From Nocardioides alkalitolerans DSM 16699 (GTDB lineage Bacteria; Actinomycetota; Actinomycetes; Propionibacteriales; Nocardioidaceae), in assembly GCF_000426525.1 (NCBI RefSeq), contig NZ_AUFN01000010.1:248001-312000 (forward strand): a stretch of DNA of 64,000 nucleotides, read 5' to 3'. The notes under the pieces were generated by a model. The model saw only the letters and a program-made list of their open reading frames with translations, was not told where the DNA came from and made no database searches. The position numbers were made by a program, and so were the translations under genes. Positions 52,234-61,400 of this stretch are shown here, in pieces. Within the stretch, counting starts at the first letter, position 1; each line of letters begins with the position of its first letter.

Positions 52234-53526
52234 TCAGACGCCGAAGGTGTGTCGCAGCGGGTAGCCGCTGGCGCCCTTCTCGTCGGCCTTCGTGGCGAGG
52301 ATCTGGTGGAGCTGGATCTCGTTGCGCTCGAACGCGATCCGCGACCCGGTCATGTAGATGCCCCACACCTTCGCGGTGCCCTCGCCGACCTCGGCGACGG
52401 CCTCGTCCCAGTTGCGCTCGAGGTTCTCCGACCACCCCTGCAGCGTCTTCGCGTAGTGCATGCGGAGGTTCTCGGTGTGCTGCACCTCGAGACCCGCGTC
52501 CTGCGCGTCCATCACCATGCGGCCCGAGCCCGTCAGCTCGCCGTCGGGGAAGACGTAACGGTCGATGAACGCGCCGGTGCGCGTCGGCAGGTTGTGCGCG
52601 CGGGTGATGGAGTGGTTGAGCAGCCGGCCGCCCGGACGCAGGCGCCCGTGCAGGAACTCGAAGTACGACGGGTAGTTGCGCACGCCGATGTGCTCGCTCA
52701 GCCCGATCGAGCTGACCGCGTCGAAGTCGCCCTCGACGACCTCGCGGTAGTCGAGGTGGCGGACCTCGGCCAGGTCGCCCAGGCCGTCGCGGTCGATGGC
52801 CTCCTTGGCCCACTGGGCCTGCTCGAGGCTGAGCGTCACGCCGAGGGCCCTGACGCCGTACTCCTTCGCGGCGTGGCGCACCATCCCGCCCCAGCCGCAG
52901 CCGACGTCGAGCAGCCGCATGCCCGGCTTGAGGTCGAGCTTGCGCGCGACGAGGTCGAACTTCGCCGTCTGCGCCTCCTCGAGCGTCGCGTCGGCGGTCT
53001 CGTAGACCGCGCAGGTGTAGGCCATCGACGGCCCGAGCACCAGCTCGTAGAAGCGGTTGGAGACGTCGTAGTGGTGGTGGATCACCTCGGCGTCACGGGT
53101 CAGCGAGTGGCGCAGGCCCTCGACCGCCCGACGCCAGCGCGGCAGGTGCTCCTGCGGCGGCACCGGCGGCGGCTTGAGGTGCTGGAGCCCGAGGCCGCGC
53201 AGCAGCCGGAGCGCCTCGCCGGGCGTCGGGCGGCGGAACGACAGCTGGCTCAGCAGCAGGGTGAGCGCGTCGTACGGGTTGCCCGGGTGGACACCCGACA
53301 CCTGCAGGTCGCCCATGACGTAGGCCCGCGCGATGCCGAGGTCGCCGGGCGCCGTGAGGATGTAGGAGAGGCCGCGCTCGTTCGCGAGGTGGAGGCCGAC
53401 CGCGGCGTCGGCGGGGCCGGCCGAGGAGCCGTCGTACGCCGTGAACCGCACCGGCATGCCGTGCTTCATCAGCGAGCCGATGGCGTCGCCGATGGTGAGG
53501 GTGGTGGGGGTGGTGGGGCTCGTCAC
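52234..53526 (-). CDS. tmsB: SAM-dependent fatty acyl methyltransferase (TmsB/BfaB-like)
   Basis: 430 residues of the cyclopropane fatty acid synthase family. 'HHHYDVSNRFYELVLGPSMA', 'LLDVGCGWGGMVRHAAKEYG' (SAM site), 'SSIGLSEHIG' and 'GRLLNHSITR' are seen. Next to an FAD-dependent reductase with a 4-nt overlap, this matches the tmsAB (bfaAB) pair that methylates oleoyl chains and reduces the 10-methylene product to 10-methylstearate (tuberculostearic acid). A stand-alone cyclopropane synthase would normally lack the reductase partner. GTG 53526 is the start. Confidence 0.85.
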   Translation of the reverse strand: MTSPTTPTTLTIGDAIGSLMKHGMPVRFTAYDGSSAGPADAAVGLHLANERGLSYILTAPGDLGIARAYVMGDLQVSGVHPGNPYDALTLLLSQLSFRRPTPGEALRLLRGLGLQHLKPPPVPPQEHLPRWRRAVEGLRHSLTRDAEVIHHHYDVSNRFYELVLGPSMAYTCAVYETADATLEEAQTAKFDLVARKLDLKPGMRLLDVGCGWGGMVRHAAKEYGVRALGVTLSLEQAQWAKEAIDRDGLGDLAEVRHLDYREVVEGDFDAVSSIGLSEHIGVRNYPSYFEFLHGRLRPGGRLLNHSITRAHNLPTRTGAFIDRYVFPDGELTGSGRMVMDAQDAGLEVQHTENLRMHYAKTLQGWSENLERNWDEAVAEVGEGTAKVWGIYMTGSRIAFERNEIQLHQILATKADEKGASGYPLRHTFGV

Positions 53527-54929
53527 TTCTGGCGCACCGCCTTCTCGTAGAGGGTCGACAACCGGTCGTCCGGGTCGTAGGTCTTCTTCACGACCGCCAG
53601 GTGGCTGCCGTTGTAGAGCTGCTCGAAGGTGGCGGCGTCGTAGAACGCCTCCGAGTAGAGCGACTTGTGGCCGTCGAGCTCGTGCACGCGCGCCTCGATG
53701 GCGCGGTTGGTGGGCGCGTCCGCGGCGCCGGGACCGACCTGGACCGTGCCCCAGAAGCCGGCGTTGACGTACGTCGTGCCCGGCTCCAGCGGGTACGACG
53801 ACCACGTGCGGGCGCTGCCGGGGCCGTCGGGCTCGCGCAGCCGCAGCGGGCACAGCCAGACGGGCCGCATGCCGACGGCGTCGTCGAACCAGGTGAGGAA
53901 CTCCGCGATCCGGCCGACGGGCACCTCGATGTCCTGCACCACCCGCTCGCGCTCGGGCAGCTTCTTCCACCGGTCGAGGCGGGCGACGATGCCGAACCGC
54001 GTGTCGAGGCCGACCAGCCGGTGGTAGACGTCGGAGCGCCGCTTGGAGCGGGGCCACAGGCGCCGTACGCGCGGCTGGTGCAGGCCGAACGCGCCCGAGC
54101 ACCAGAACCAGTCGGTGTCCCAGCGCCAGAGGTAGTCGAGCACCGTCATCAGGTCGGTCTCCCGCTGCTGCAGCGAGCGGTAGAAGATCTCGTCGACGTA
54201 CGTCGAGGGCCTCGGCTCGGGCCGGGCCGCCGCCTCGTCGGCGGTGCACCAGCGGGCGAGGGTCAGGTAGAGCTCGTCGGGCGTGAACGCGACGCCGTCG
54301 AGACCGTCGACGCGCGCGCCCTCCCAGGTGCGGCTCGTGGAGATGGCCTCGACCGCCTCCGCGAGACGCACGGGGTCGTCGAAGCGCACGTGGCGCAGGG
54401 CGACGTACGGCGGGACCGCCTCGAGCTCGATGCGCAGCCGCGTCGCGTAGCCCAGCGAGCCGTACGAGTTCGGGAAGGCGTCGAAGAGGTCGGCGTGCTC
54501 GCCCGTCGGCCGCGCCGTGACGATCTCGCCGGCGCCGGTGAGCACGTCCATCTCCAGGACGCTCTCGTGCGGCAGTCCGTTGCGGAACGACGTCGACTCG
54601 ATGCCCAGCCCGGTGACCGCGCCACCCAGCGTGATGGTGCGCAGCTGCGGCACGACCAGCGGGATGAGGCCGTGCGCGAGGGTGGCGTCGACGAGGGTCT
54701 CGTAGGTGCACATGCCCTGGACGTCGGCCGTTCGGGCCTCGGGGTCGATCGAGATGACCCCGTCGAGCCCGGTGACGTCGAGCCCGGGGGCCTTCGTCGC
54801 CGCGCGCGAGCGGAAGAGGTTCGACGTGCGCTTGGCGAGCCGCACCGGCGCCCCCGCGGGCAGCGCCTCGTACGAGTCCAGCAGCGCTCGTGTCGCGGCC
54901 TGGTGTGCGTGTTCTCCGACCGTGCTCAC
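53523..54929 (-). CDS. tmsA: FAD-binding oxidoreductase (TmsA/BfaA-like)
   Basis: 468 residues. FAD_binding_4 fold: 'LDGVISIDPEARTADVQGMC', 'GLIPLVVPQLRTITLGGAVT' and 'FPNSYGSLGYATRLRIELEA' are the PP-loop family blocks; the C-terminal part has 'LYSEAFYDAATFEQLYNG' like DWARF1-type reductases. With the next gene it would reduce the exocyclic methylene lipid. TAGTGT (54937-54942) ends 7 nt before the GTG start, so a leaderless transcript is likely. A palindrome lies upstream. Confidence 0.86.
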   Translation of the reverse strand: MSTVGEHAHQAATRALLDSYEALPAGAPVRLAKRTSNLFRSRAATKAPGLDVTGLDGVISIDPEARTADVQGMCTYETLVDATLAHGLIPLVVPQLRTITLGGAVTGLGIESTSFRNGLPHESVLEMDVLTGAGEIVTARPTGEHADLFDAFPNSYGSLGYATRLRIELEAVPPYVALRHVRFDDPVRLAEAVEAISTSRTWEGARVDGLDGVAFTPDELYLTLARWCTADEAAARPEPRPSTYVDEIFYRSLQQRETDLMTVLDYLWRWDTDWFWCSGAFGLHQPRVRRLWPRSKRRSDVYHRLVGLDTRFGIVARLDRWKKLPERERVVQDIEVPVGRIAEFLTWFDDAVGMRPVWLCPLRLREPDGPGSARTWSSYPLEPGTTYVNAGFWGTVQVGPGAADAPTNRAIEARVHELDGHKSLYSEAFYDAATFEQLYNGSHLAVVKKTYDPDDRLSTLYEKAVRQK

Positions 54930-54966
54930 GGATCCGACACTAGACCGCTCAGATGACGGTGGTGTA

Positions 54967-55000
54967 CCGACTTTGGTCGGGGTTGTTGTAGATCACAACC
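54967..55000 (-). promoter_or_regulatory. Operator candidate upstream of tmsA
   Basis: CCGAC-TTTG-GTCGG (54967-54980) is a perfect 5-bp palindrome, followed by GGTTGT...ACAACC (54981-55000). Both lie upstream of the -35 region of tmsA, where a TetR-type lipid regulator could bind. Confidence 0.45.
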
Positions 55001-55007
55001 AATCCGG

Positions 55008-55370
55008 TCAGGTGTGCGTCACACCGGCGACGACGCCCTTCGGGTCCCCGACGCGCACCGGTACGCCGGGCCCGGCCAGGTCGCGGACCGCGTCCAGGTC
55101 GGCGGCGGTCACGGCCCCCGACTCCCCCAGGACGACGGCGGCCTCGAGCGACCGGGCGCCCGACGCGACGGCCATGGCCACGCAGACCCCGAGCGCGCTG
55201 ACCTGGAGCGACGGCAGTGCGACGGTGGCGGCGGCGTACGTGCGCCCGTCCTGGTCGCGGACCGCGGCCCCCTCGTCGGCCCGGGTGCGGGCGCGCGTCG
55301 AGCGGGCCAGCGTGACGAGCTTCCCGTCCTCGGCGCTCAGCTCGGGGGTGTCGGGCTGCAGGTCGCTCAT
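55008..55370 (-). CDS. Cytidine deaminase-like protein lacking zinc motifs
   Basis: 120 residues with the layout of cytidine deaminase ('DGKLVTLARSTRARTRADEG', 'RTYAAATVALPSLQVSALGV'). The expected HxE and PCxxC zinc-binding motifs are missing: where the first should be the text reads 'VALPSLQVSALGVC'. It sits 4 nt overlapping the CorC gene, at the place of Rv2365c in mycobacteria. A non-catalytic structural or regulatory role is likely. Confidence 0.78.
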   Translation of the reverse strand: MSDLQPDTPELSAEDGKLVTLARSTRARTRADEGAAVRDQDGRTYAAATVALPSLQVSALGVCVAMAVASGARSLEAAVVLGESGAVTAADLDAVRDLAGPGVPVRVGDPKGVVAGVTHT

Positions 55371-56680
55371 GCGTCCTCCTTGTCGGCGCCCGCGCGGACG
55401 CCGGGGCGCTCCTCGGCGAGGCGGGTGATGACGACGGTGCTGATCTTGTTGCGGCGCCCGCGGGTGCCCTCGGCGCGGAACTCGAGCCCGTGCGCCTCGA
55501 CCGTGGATCCCGGGATGGGCACGAGGCCCAGGTGCTTCGCCATGAGGCCGCCGACCGAGTCGGCGTCCTCCTCCTCGATGTCGTAGCCGTCGAAGAGGTC
55601 GTCGAGGTGGTCGATCGGGAACCGCGAGGAGACGCGGTAGGTGTCGTCGGAGACCTGCTCGACCTCGATCTCGTCCACGTCGTACTCGTCGGTGATCTCG
55701 CCGACGATCTCCTCCAGGATGTCCTCGATCGTCACGATGCCGGCGGTGCCGCCGTACTCGTCGACGACCACGGCGATGTGCTGGCGCGAGGCCTGCATCT
55801 CGGTGAGGAGCGCGGCGACGGGCTTGGAGTCGGGCACGTGGTGCACGGGACGCAGGTGGTCCTCGATGCGCTCGGTGATGTCGGCGTCGCCGTCCTGGTC
55901 CTCGAAGTCGAGGCGGGCGACGTCCTTGAGGTAGGCGAAGCCGACGACCTCGTCGAGGTTCTCCCCGATCACCGGCAGGCGCGAGTAGCCGCTGCGCAGG
56001 AAGAGCGACATCGTCTGGCGCAGGTTGCGGTGGCGCTCGACGAACACGACGTCGGGGCGCGGCACCATCACCTCGCGGGCGATCGTGTCGCCGAACTCGA
56101 AGACCGAGTGGATCATCTTGCGCTCGCCCGACTCGATGACCGCGGACGCCTCCGCCATGTCGACCAGCTCGCGCAGCTCGGTCTCGGTCGAGAACGGACC
56201 CTCGCGGAAGCCCTTGCCCGGCGTGATCGCGTTGCCGACCAGGATCAGGAGCCGCGGGATGGGTCCCAGCAGCTTGGTGAGCGTCCAGACGGGGGCGGCC
56301 GAGTTCAGGGCCACGAACTCGGGGTGCTGTCGGCCGAGCGTGCGGGGCGCGACACCCACCACCACGAAGGAGGCGACGAGCATGATCGCCACGGTGATGA
56401 CGACGCTCCCCCAGAAGCTGTCGACCGCCTCGTCGACCCGCAGGGTCACGAGCACGATGGCGAAGACCTCGGCCAGCAGGCGCAGCAGGATCAGCGAGTT
56501 CAGGTAGCGGGCCGGGTCGTCGAGGATCCGGCGCAGGAACACCGCACCCGCCCGGCGTTCGCCGACCAGCTCCTCCGCCCGCGCCCGGGAGAACCGGGAC
56601 AGGGCGGCGTCCGCGGCCGCGAGCAGACCCGCGAGCGCGACGAGAGCGGCGGCCGCGGCGATGATCCAGACGTCGCTCAT
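55367..56680 (-). CDS. CNNM/CorC-type membrane protein with CBS domains
   Basis: 437 residues. DUF21/CNNM membrane domain (about 1-180, '[20 protein letters not shown]'), a CBS pair ('[20 protein letters not shown]', '[20 protein letters not shown]') and the C-terminal CorC_HlyC domain ('[20 protein letters not shown]'). These proteins are linked to magnesium or other cation efflux; the hemolysin label is historical. It lies between ybeY and the deaminase-like gene as in mycobacteria. Confidence 0.92.
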   Translation of the reverse strand: MSDVWIIAAAAALVALAGLLAAADAALSRFSRARAEELVGERRAGAVFLRRILDDPARYLNSLILLRLLAEVFAIVLVTLRVDEAVDSFWGSVVITVAIMLVASFVVVGVAPRTLGRQHPEFVALNSAAPVWTLTKLLGPIPRLLILVGNAITPGKGFREGPFSTETELRELVDMAEASAVIESGERKMIHSVFEFGDTIAREVMVPRPDVVFVERHRNLRQTMSLFLRSGYSRLPVIGENLDEVVGFAYLKDVARLDFEDQDGDADITERIEDHLRPVHHVPDSKPVAALLTEMQASRQHIAVVVDEYGGTAGIVTIEDILEEIVGEITDEYDVDEIEVEQVSDDTYRVSSRFPIDHLDDLFDGYDIEEEDADSVGGLMAKHLGLVPIPGSTVEAHGLEFRAEGTRGRRNKISTVVITRLAEERPGVRAGADKEDA

Positions 56681-56693
56681 GACGCCGATCCTC

Positions 56694-57158
56694 TCAGGAT
56701 CGGCTGCGCCAGCGGACCAGCAGGTCGTCCTGCAGGCCGAACATCTCCTTGTGCTCCTCCGGCTCGGCGTGGTCGTAGCCCAGGAGGTGCAGGATGCCGT
56801 GAACGGTCAGCAGCTCGATCTCGGCGAGCGCGCCGTGCCCGGCGGTCTCGCCCTGGCGCGCCGCCACGGCGGGGCAGAGGACCAGGTCGCCCAGGACGCC
56901 CTCCTCCGGCTCCGCCCCGACATCGCCCGGACGCAGCTCGTCCATCGGGAAGGAGAGCACATCGGTCGGGCCCTCCTTCTCCATCCACTGCTCGTTGAGC
57001 TCGGCGATGGTGGCCTCGTCGACGATCTTGATGCAGAGCTCGGCCTCGGGGTGGACGCGCATCTCGTCCATGACGAAGCGCGACAGACGGGCGAGGTTCT
57101 CGCCGTCGACGGCCTCGGCGCCCTCCAGCTCGGACTCGTCGAGGATCTCGATGCTCAC
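56694..57158 (-). CDS. ybeY: Endoribonuclease YbeY
   Basis: 154 residues. The zinc motif 'VHGILHLLGYDHAEPEEH' gives three His ligands; 'GPTDVLSFPMDEL' is the second family block. It matures 16S rRNA ends and takes part in ribosome quality control. The ATG overlaps the phoH stop by 4 nt, so the two are translationally coupled. Confidence 0.95.
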   Translation of the reverse strand: MSIEILDESELEGAEAVDGENLARLSRFVMDEMRVHPEAELCIKIVDEATIAELNEQWMEKEGPTDVLSFPMDELRPGDVGAEPEEGVLGDLVLCPAVAARQGETAGHGALAEIELLTVHGILHLLGYDHAEPEEHKEMFGLQDDLLVRWRSRS

Positions 57159-58189
57159 GAGCCGTGGCCCCCTCGCGGCGTACGACGCGCGGCCGGCGCC
57201 GCGACGGCGGCCGGCGCGCTGGAGCGGGCGTCGAACTCGTCGTACGCCGCCACGATGCGCGCGACCAGGCGGTGACGCACGACGTCGCTGCTGGTGAGGC
57301 GGTTGAACGACACGTCCTCGACGCCCTCGAGGATGTCCTCGACCACGCGCAGGCCGGACTTGGCGCCGCTCGGGAGGTCGGTCTGGCTCGTGTCGCCGGT
57401 GACGACGATGCGCGACCCGAAGCCGAGCCGGGTGAGGAACATCTTCATCTGCTCCGGCGTCGTGTTCTGCGCCTCGTCGAGCACGATGAACGCGTCGTTG
57501 AGCGTGCGGCCGCGCATGAACGCCAGCGGCGCGACCTCGATCGTGCCCGAGGCCATCAGCTTCGGGATCGTCTCGGGGTCCATCATGTCGTGGAGCGCGT
57601 CGTAGAGCGGGCGCAGGTAGGGGTCGATCTTCTCGCTGAGCGTGCCGGGCAGGTAGCCGAGCCGCTCCCCCGCCTCGACGGCCGGGCGCGTGAGGATGAT
57701 CCGGTTGCAGTCCTTGCTCTGCAGGGCCTGCACCGCCTTCGCCATGGCGAGGTAGGTCTTGCCCGTGCCGGCCGGACCGATGCCGAACGTGATCGTGTGG
57801 GTGTCGATCGCCTCGACGTACTTCTTCTGGTTGACCGTCTTCGGACGGATCGTGCGGCCGCGGTTGCTGAGGATGTTGAGGCTCAGCACGTCGGCCGGGC
57901 GCTCCGTCGTCTCGGCGCGGAGCATGCCGATCACCCGCTCGACGGTCTCGGACGTGACGCCCTGACCGGTGCGGATGATCGTGACCAGCTCCTCGAGGAG
58001 GCGCTCGGCGAGCGCGATCTCGGGCGGCTCGCCCAGCAGCGAGATGCGGTTGCCCCGCACGTGGACCTCGGCCGCGAACGCCCGCTCGATGGTGGCGAGG
58101 TGCTCGTCACCCGGTCCGAGCAGGCTGACCATGTCGATGCTGTTGGGGACGGTCACCGTGTGGCGGGTGGCGGTCTGCGATTCAGTCAT
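57155..58189 (-). CDS. phoH: PhoH-like ATPase
   Basis: 344 residues. N-terminal KH-like part ('HVRGNRISLLGEPPEIALAE') and the P-loop domain with 'FGIGPAGTGKTYLAMAKAV' (Walker A), 'FIVLDEAQNTTPEQMKMFL' (Walker B) and 'VVTGDTSQTDLP'. It is an RNA helicase-like ATPase often paired with YbeY. ATG 58189 begins the conserved protein (MTESQTATRH); the longer reading is not conserved-looking. First gene of the phoH-ybeY-CorC-deaminase operon. Confidence 0.94.
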   Translation of the reverse strand: MTESQTATRHTVTVPNSIDMVSLLGPGDEHLATIERAFAAEVHVRGNRISLLGEPPEIALAERLLEELVTIIRTGQGVTSETVERVIGMLRAETTERPADVLSLNILSNRGRTIRPKTVNQKKYVEAIDTHTITFGIGPAGTGKTYLAMAKAVQALQSKDCNRIILTRPAVEAGERLGYLPGTLSEKIDPYLRPLYDALHDMMDPETIPKLMASGTIEVAPLAFMRGRTLNDAFIVLDEAQNTTPEQMKMFLTRLGFGSRIVVTGDTSQTDLPSGAKSGLRVVEDILEGVEDVSFNRLTSSDVVRHRLVARIVAAYDEFDARSSAPAAVAAPAARRTPRGGHGS

Positions 58190-58296
58190 GGATGCCCGGT
58201 GGGGCGGCCCTTCTGGTGCGTGGACGCGAACCCCTCCATCGTACGTCGCGGCTCCCGGCCCCCGGCCAGTCGTTTTACCGGAGCGCGGTACGAGGC

Positions 58297-58641
58297 TCAG
58301 GCGGGCCACCCCATCGTCTCGCCGCCCAGCACGTGGAGGTGGGCGTGGAAGACGGTCTGCCCGGCGTCGGCGCCCGTGTTGAAGACGAGGCGGTAGCCGG
58401 AGATGCCCTCGGCGTCGGCGATGGCCTGGGCGCTGGTGAGGAGGTCGGCGGCCACGGTCGGCTCGGCGGCGGCGAGCGCGGCCGCGTTCGGGTGGTGGCT
58501 GCGGGGCACGACGAGCACGTGCGTCGGCGCCACCGGGTTGATGTCGCGGAACGCCAGGGTCGTGGCGGTCTCGTGGACGACCGTGGCAGGCACGTCGCCG
58601 GCGACGATCTTGCAGAACAGGCAGTCCGCGTCAGCACTCAT
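58297..58641 (-). CDS. HIT family hydrolase
   Basis: 114 residues. 'DCLFCKIVAGDVPATVVHET' and the catalytic triad 'QTVFHAHLHVLGGETMGWPA' (HxHxH) are the histidine triad signature of the HinT branch, which cleaves nucleoside phosphoramidates. The N-terminal Cys pair is common in actinobacterial members. It is just upstream of phoH and may be co-transcribed. Confidence 0.94.
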   Translation of the reverse strand: MSADADCLFCKIVAGDVPATVVHETATTLAFRDINPVAPTHVLVVPRSHHPNAAALAAAEPTVAADLLTSAQAIADAEGISGYRLVFNTGADAGQTVFHAHLHVLGGETMGWPA

Positions 58642-58755
58642 GGAGGTCACGGTAGCGACCGTCTCCCGTCCTCCGCGTGTCAACCGTCCGAGGCGGTCGC
58701 GCGTCGAACTAGCGTGACCACGACCATCGCCCGGACGGCACCGAGGGGGTACCGG

Positions 58756-59325
58756 ATGAGCAGCCGCGACGAGGCCGGCGCCCTGCGCTCCTCCGCGCCC
58801 GCCCGGTGGTCGGCCGACGAGGCGCTCGTGACGCTGTACGGCGCCCACTGGCACCAGCTCGTGCGGCTCGCGGTGATGCTCGTGCGCGACCAGGGCACCG
58901 CCGAGGAGGTGGTGCAGGACGCGTTCGTCGCCATGCACGGCCGGTGGTCGCGGCTGCGGGAGGCCGACAAGGCGCTCGCCTACCTGCGCCGCAGCGTCAC
59001 CAACGGCGCCCGCTCGGTGCTGCGTCACCGGACGGTCGTCGACCGCCACGCCGAGCAGCTGCGCCACCGCCCGGCCGACGTCGTGCCCGGCGCCGACCAC
59101 GCCGCCGTCAGCAGCGCCCGGCGGGAGGCCGTGCTCGACGCGCTCGCCGCCCTGCCGCAGCGCCAGCGCGAGGTCGTCACCCTCCGCTACTACCTCGACC
59201 TCTCCGAGGCCGAGATCGCCAGCACGCTCCGCATCAGTCGCGGAGCCGTCAAGAGCCACGCCTCGCGCGCCGCGACCGCCCTGCGCACCCGTCTCGGAGA
59301 CACCTGGACGGAGGGCTCGGCATGA
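58756..59325 (+). CDS. SigE-family ECF RNA polymerase sigma factor
   Basis: 189 residues. Region 2 'LVRLAVMLVRDQGTAEEVVQ' with 'DAFVAMHGRWSRL', and region 4 'LPQRQREVVTLRYYLDLSEA' with HTH 'EIASTLRISRGAVKSHASRA'. This is the small SigE-like ECF type that is frequent in Streptomyces and Nocardioides, typically without a classical anti-sigma. The next gene overlaps by 4 nt and encodes a single-pass membrane protein, probably its regulator. Confidence 0.92.
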   Translation: MSSRDEAGALRSSAPARWSADEALVTLYGAHWHQLVRLAVMLVRDQGTAEEVVQDAFVAMHGRWSRLREADKALAYLRRSVTNGARSVLRHRTVVDRHAEQLRHRPADVVPGADHAAVSSARREAVLDALAALPQRQREVVTLRYYLDLSEAEIASTLRISRGAVKSHASRAATALRTRLGDTWTEGSA

Positions 59326-60434
59326 GCACCCCCCACGACCCGCACGAGGCCGCACGCCTGCGCGCCCTGCTCGACGAGGCCGCCGAGGGCGTCACGCCCG
59401 GCGACGGGCTGGCCGACATCCGACGGCGTACGGCGCGCGGCGGGCACGCGCGGCGTCGTACGCCTGCTCCCTGGTGGTACGCCGTCGGTGGCGCCGTCGC
59501 CGCGACCGTCCTGGTCGCGGTGGGCATCTCCGTGGTCGGCGGGCCGGACGACCGCGAGGACCCCGTCGCCGACGACCCGAGCAGCACGGAGTCGATGGGG
59601 ATCGCGAGCGGGTCCGGCTCGCCCACACCGTCCGGGACGACGCCGGCGCCGTCCGGCGAGGCCGTCCAGATGCCCGTCTACTACGTGGTGGACGGCCCGC
59701 GGTGGGCGGCGCTCGTCGCCGCTCCCGAGACGCTGCTGGTCGAGGGGGACGCCATCGGCCGGGCAGCGGTGCAGCAGGCCCTCGACGGGCCGCCCTCCGA
59801 CCCCGACTACCGCACCGTCTGGCCGGCCGGCACCACGGCAGACGTGGTCTACCAGGGCAACGAGTCGTCGGGCACGTGGACGGTCGAGCTCACCAACGAC
59901 GACGTCGACCTGGGCGCCGTACCGGACGGGTGGACCGACCGGGAGGTGGACGTCGCCCTGTGGCAGCTGGCCTACACCCTGCGGGCCACGACCCGGTCGA
60001 CCACCGCGACCGGGGTGCCCGCCGACTTCACGGTCGAGGTGGCGGGAGCGGACGGGTCGGGCCAGCTGCTGGGCCGGCCGGGGGGCGAGGTCCCGTTCGC
60101 CGAGTTCGAGACGCAGGCGCTGCACCTCGTCAACATCGACGAGCCGTCCGAGGGTCGGGCCGTGCCCGAGGACGTCCTCCAGGTGAACGGCGTCGCGAGC
60201 TCGCCGGAGAACAACGTGCCGTGGGAGCTGCGCCGCGACGGCGAGGTCGTGCTGTCGGGGTTCGCGACCGCCGAGGGCGACGTCACGACGAACGTCCTCC
60301 TGCCCTGGTCGACCGAGATCGACGTCTCCGGTCTCGAGCCCGGCTCCTACGAGCTCGTCGCCATGACCGAGGACGCGTCCGGCGGCGAGGGCGCCGGCCC
60401 CTCCGAGGACACCCGCACCGTCGTCGTCGAGTGA
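59322..60434 (+). CDS. Membrane-anchored GerMN/Gmad2 protein, probable sigma regulator
   Basis: 370 residues. A cytosolic N-terminal stretch of about 55 residues with 'RLRALLDEAAEGVTPGDGLA', one membrane helix 'WWYAVGGAVAATVLVAVGIS', a low-complexity linker, a GerMN-like domain ('MPVYYVVDGPRWAALV', 'ALDGPPSDPDYRTVWPAGTT') and a C-terminal Gmad2 Ig-like domain ('VNGVASSPENNVPWELRRDG'). ATGA overlap with the sigma gene argues that the cytosolic part is the anti-sigma-like module. The extracellular domains could sense envelope status. Confidence 0.82.
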   Translation: MSTPHDPHEAARLRALLDEAAEGVTPGDGLADIRRRTARGGHARRRTPAPWWYAVGGAVAATVLVAVGISVVGGPDDREDPVADDPSSTESMGIASGSGSPTPSGTTPAPSGEAVQMPVYYVVDGPRWAALVAAPETLLVEGDAIGRAAVQQALDGPPSDPDYRTVWPAGTTADVVYQGNESSGTWTVELTNDDVDLGAVPDGWTDREVDVALWQLAYTLRATTRSTTATGVPADFTVEVAGADGSGQLLGRPGGEVPFAEFETQALHLVNIDEPSEGRAVPEDVLQVNGVASSPENNVPWELRRDGEVVLSGFATAEGDVTTNVLLPWSTEIDVSGLEPGSYELVAMTEDASGGEGAGPSEDTRTVVVE

Positions 60435-60500
60435 CCGCCCCGACCCGCTAGCGTCAGCCGCGTTCCCCTTCCCCCGGGACGCCGAACGAAAGGCAGCCTG

Positions 60501-61379
60501 ATGAACGTCCGCCGTACCGCCGCACCCCTGGCGACCGCCGCCGTCCTCGCCCTCGCGCTCACCGCGTGCGGGGACGACTCCTCCGACACCGCGGACGACC
60601 CGGCCGGCACGCCGTCGGCCTCCGCGTCGTCCGCTCCCCCGTCGACCGAGGAGAGCCCGACCACCGACACCTCGTCGGAGCCGGCCGGCTCCCTCACCGT
60701 GCCGGTCTACTACGTGGCCCAGGGCCCGCTCGGCGACCGGCTCGTCCGCGAGTTCCACGCCGTCACCGGCACCGACCCGGTCACGGCCGCGGCGGCCGAG
60801 CTCGCGGCGCAGCCCCTGGACCCCGACTACACCTCGTACGCCGACTGGGTCGAGGGCGCCACGGTCGCCGACGGCACCATCAGCGTCACGGTCGCCGACG
60901 ACCCGTCCGTCACCGACGAGGCGGCCCGGGACCTCGCGGTCCAGCAGGTCGTCTACACCGTGCAGGCCGCCGCCGGCCAGCGCCTCCCCGTCGAGTTCGT
61001 GGACGCCTCCGGCGCCCCCGCCACCGCGGTGGCCGACGGCCCCGTCGAGGCGGCGGACGAGCTCGACACCCTCCTGCTGGTCAACATCACGGACCCCGCC
61101 GAGGGCACCATCGTCTCCGGCTCCTTCACCGCGACCGGCCGTGCGAGCTCGTTCGAGGCCAACCTGTTGTGGGAGGTCCGCTCCGGCGACGAGGCCGTGC
61201 TCGACGGCTTCACCACCCACGGCGGCGACTGGATGACCGGTCTCGGCGAGTGGAGCGTCGAGGTCGACGTCTCGTCCCTCGAGCCCGGCACCTACACGTT
61301 CGCCGCGCTCACCGACGACCCGTCGGGCGGCGAGGGCCCTGGCGCGTCCGAGGACACGAAGACCATCGTCGTCGAGTGA
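60501..61379 (+). CDS. GerMN/Gmad2 lipoprotein
   Basis: 292 residues. Lipobox 'LTACGD', Ser/Pro/Thr linker, GerMN-like domain ('VPVYYVAQGPLGDRLVREFH', 'AQPLDPDYTSYADWVEGATV') and Gmad2 ('FTATGRASSFEANLLWEVRS') ending 'SEDTKTIVVE'. It is a paralog of the preceding protein with the membrane helix replaced by a lipid anchor, and probably works in the same envelope pathway. A strong hairpin terminator follows. Confidence 0.82.
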   Translation: MNVRRTAAPLATAAVLALALTACGDDSSDTADDPAGTPSASASSAPPSTEESPTTDTSSEPAGSLTVPVYYVAQGPLGDRLVREFHAVTGTDPVTAAAAELAAQPLDPDYTSYADWVEGATVADGTISVTVADDPSVTDEAARDLAVQQVVYTVQAAAGQRLPVEFVDASGAPATAVADGPVEAADELDTLLLVNITDPAEGTIVSGSFTATGRASSFEANLLWEVRSGDEAVLDGFTTHGGDWMTGLGEWSVEVDVSSLEPGTYTFAALTDDPSGGEGPGASEDTKTIVVE

Positions 61380-61400
61380 CGTCTCGCTCCACCTGACATC

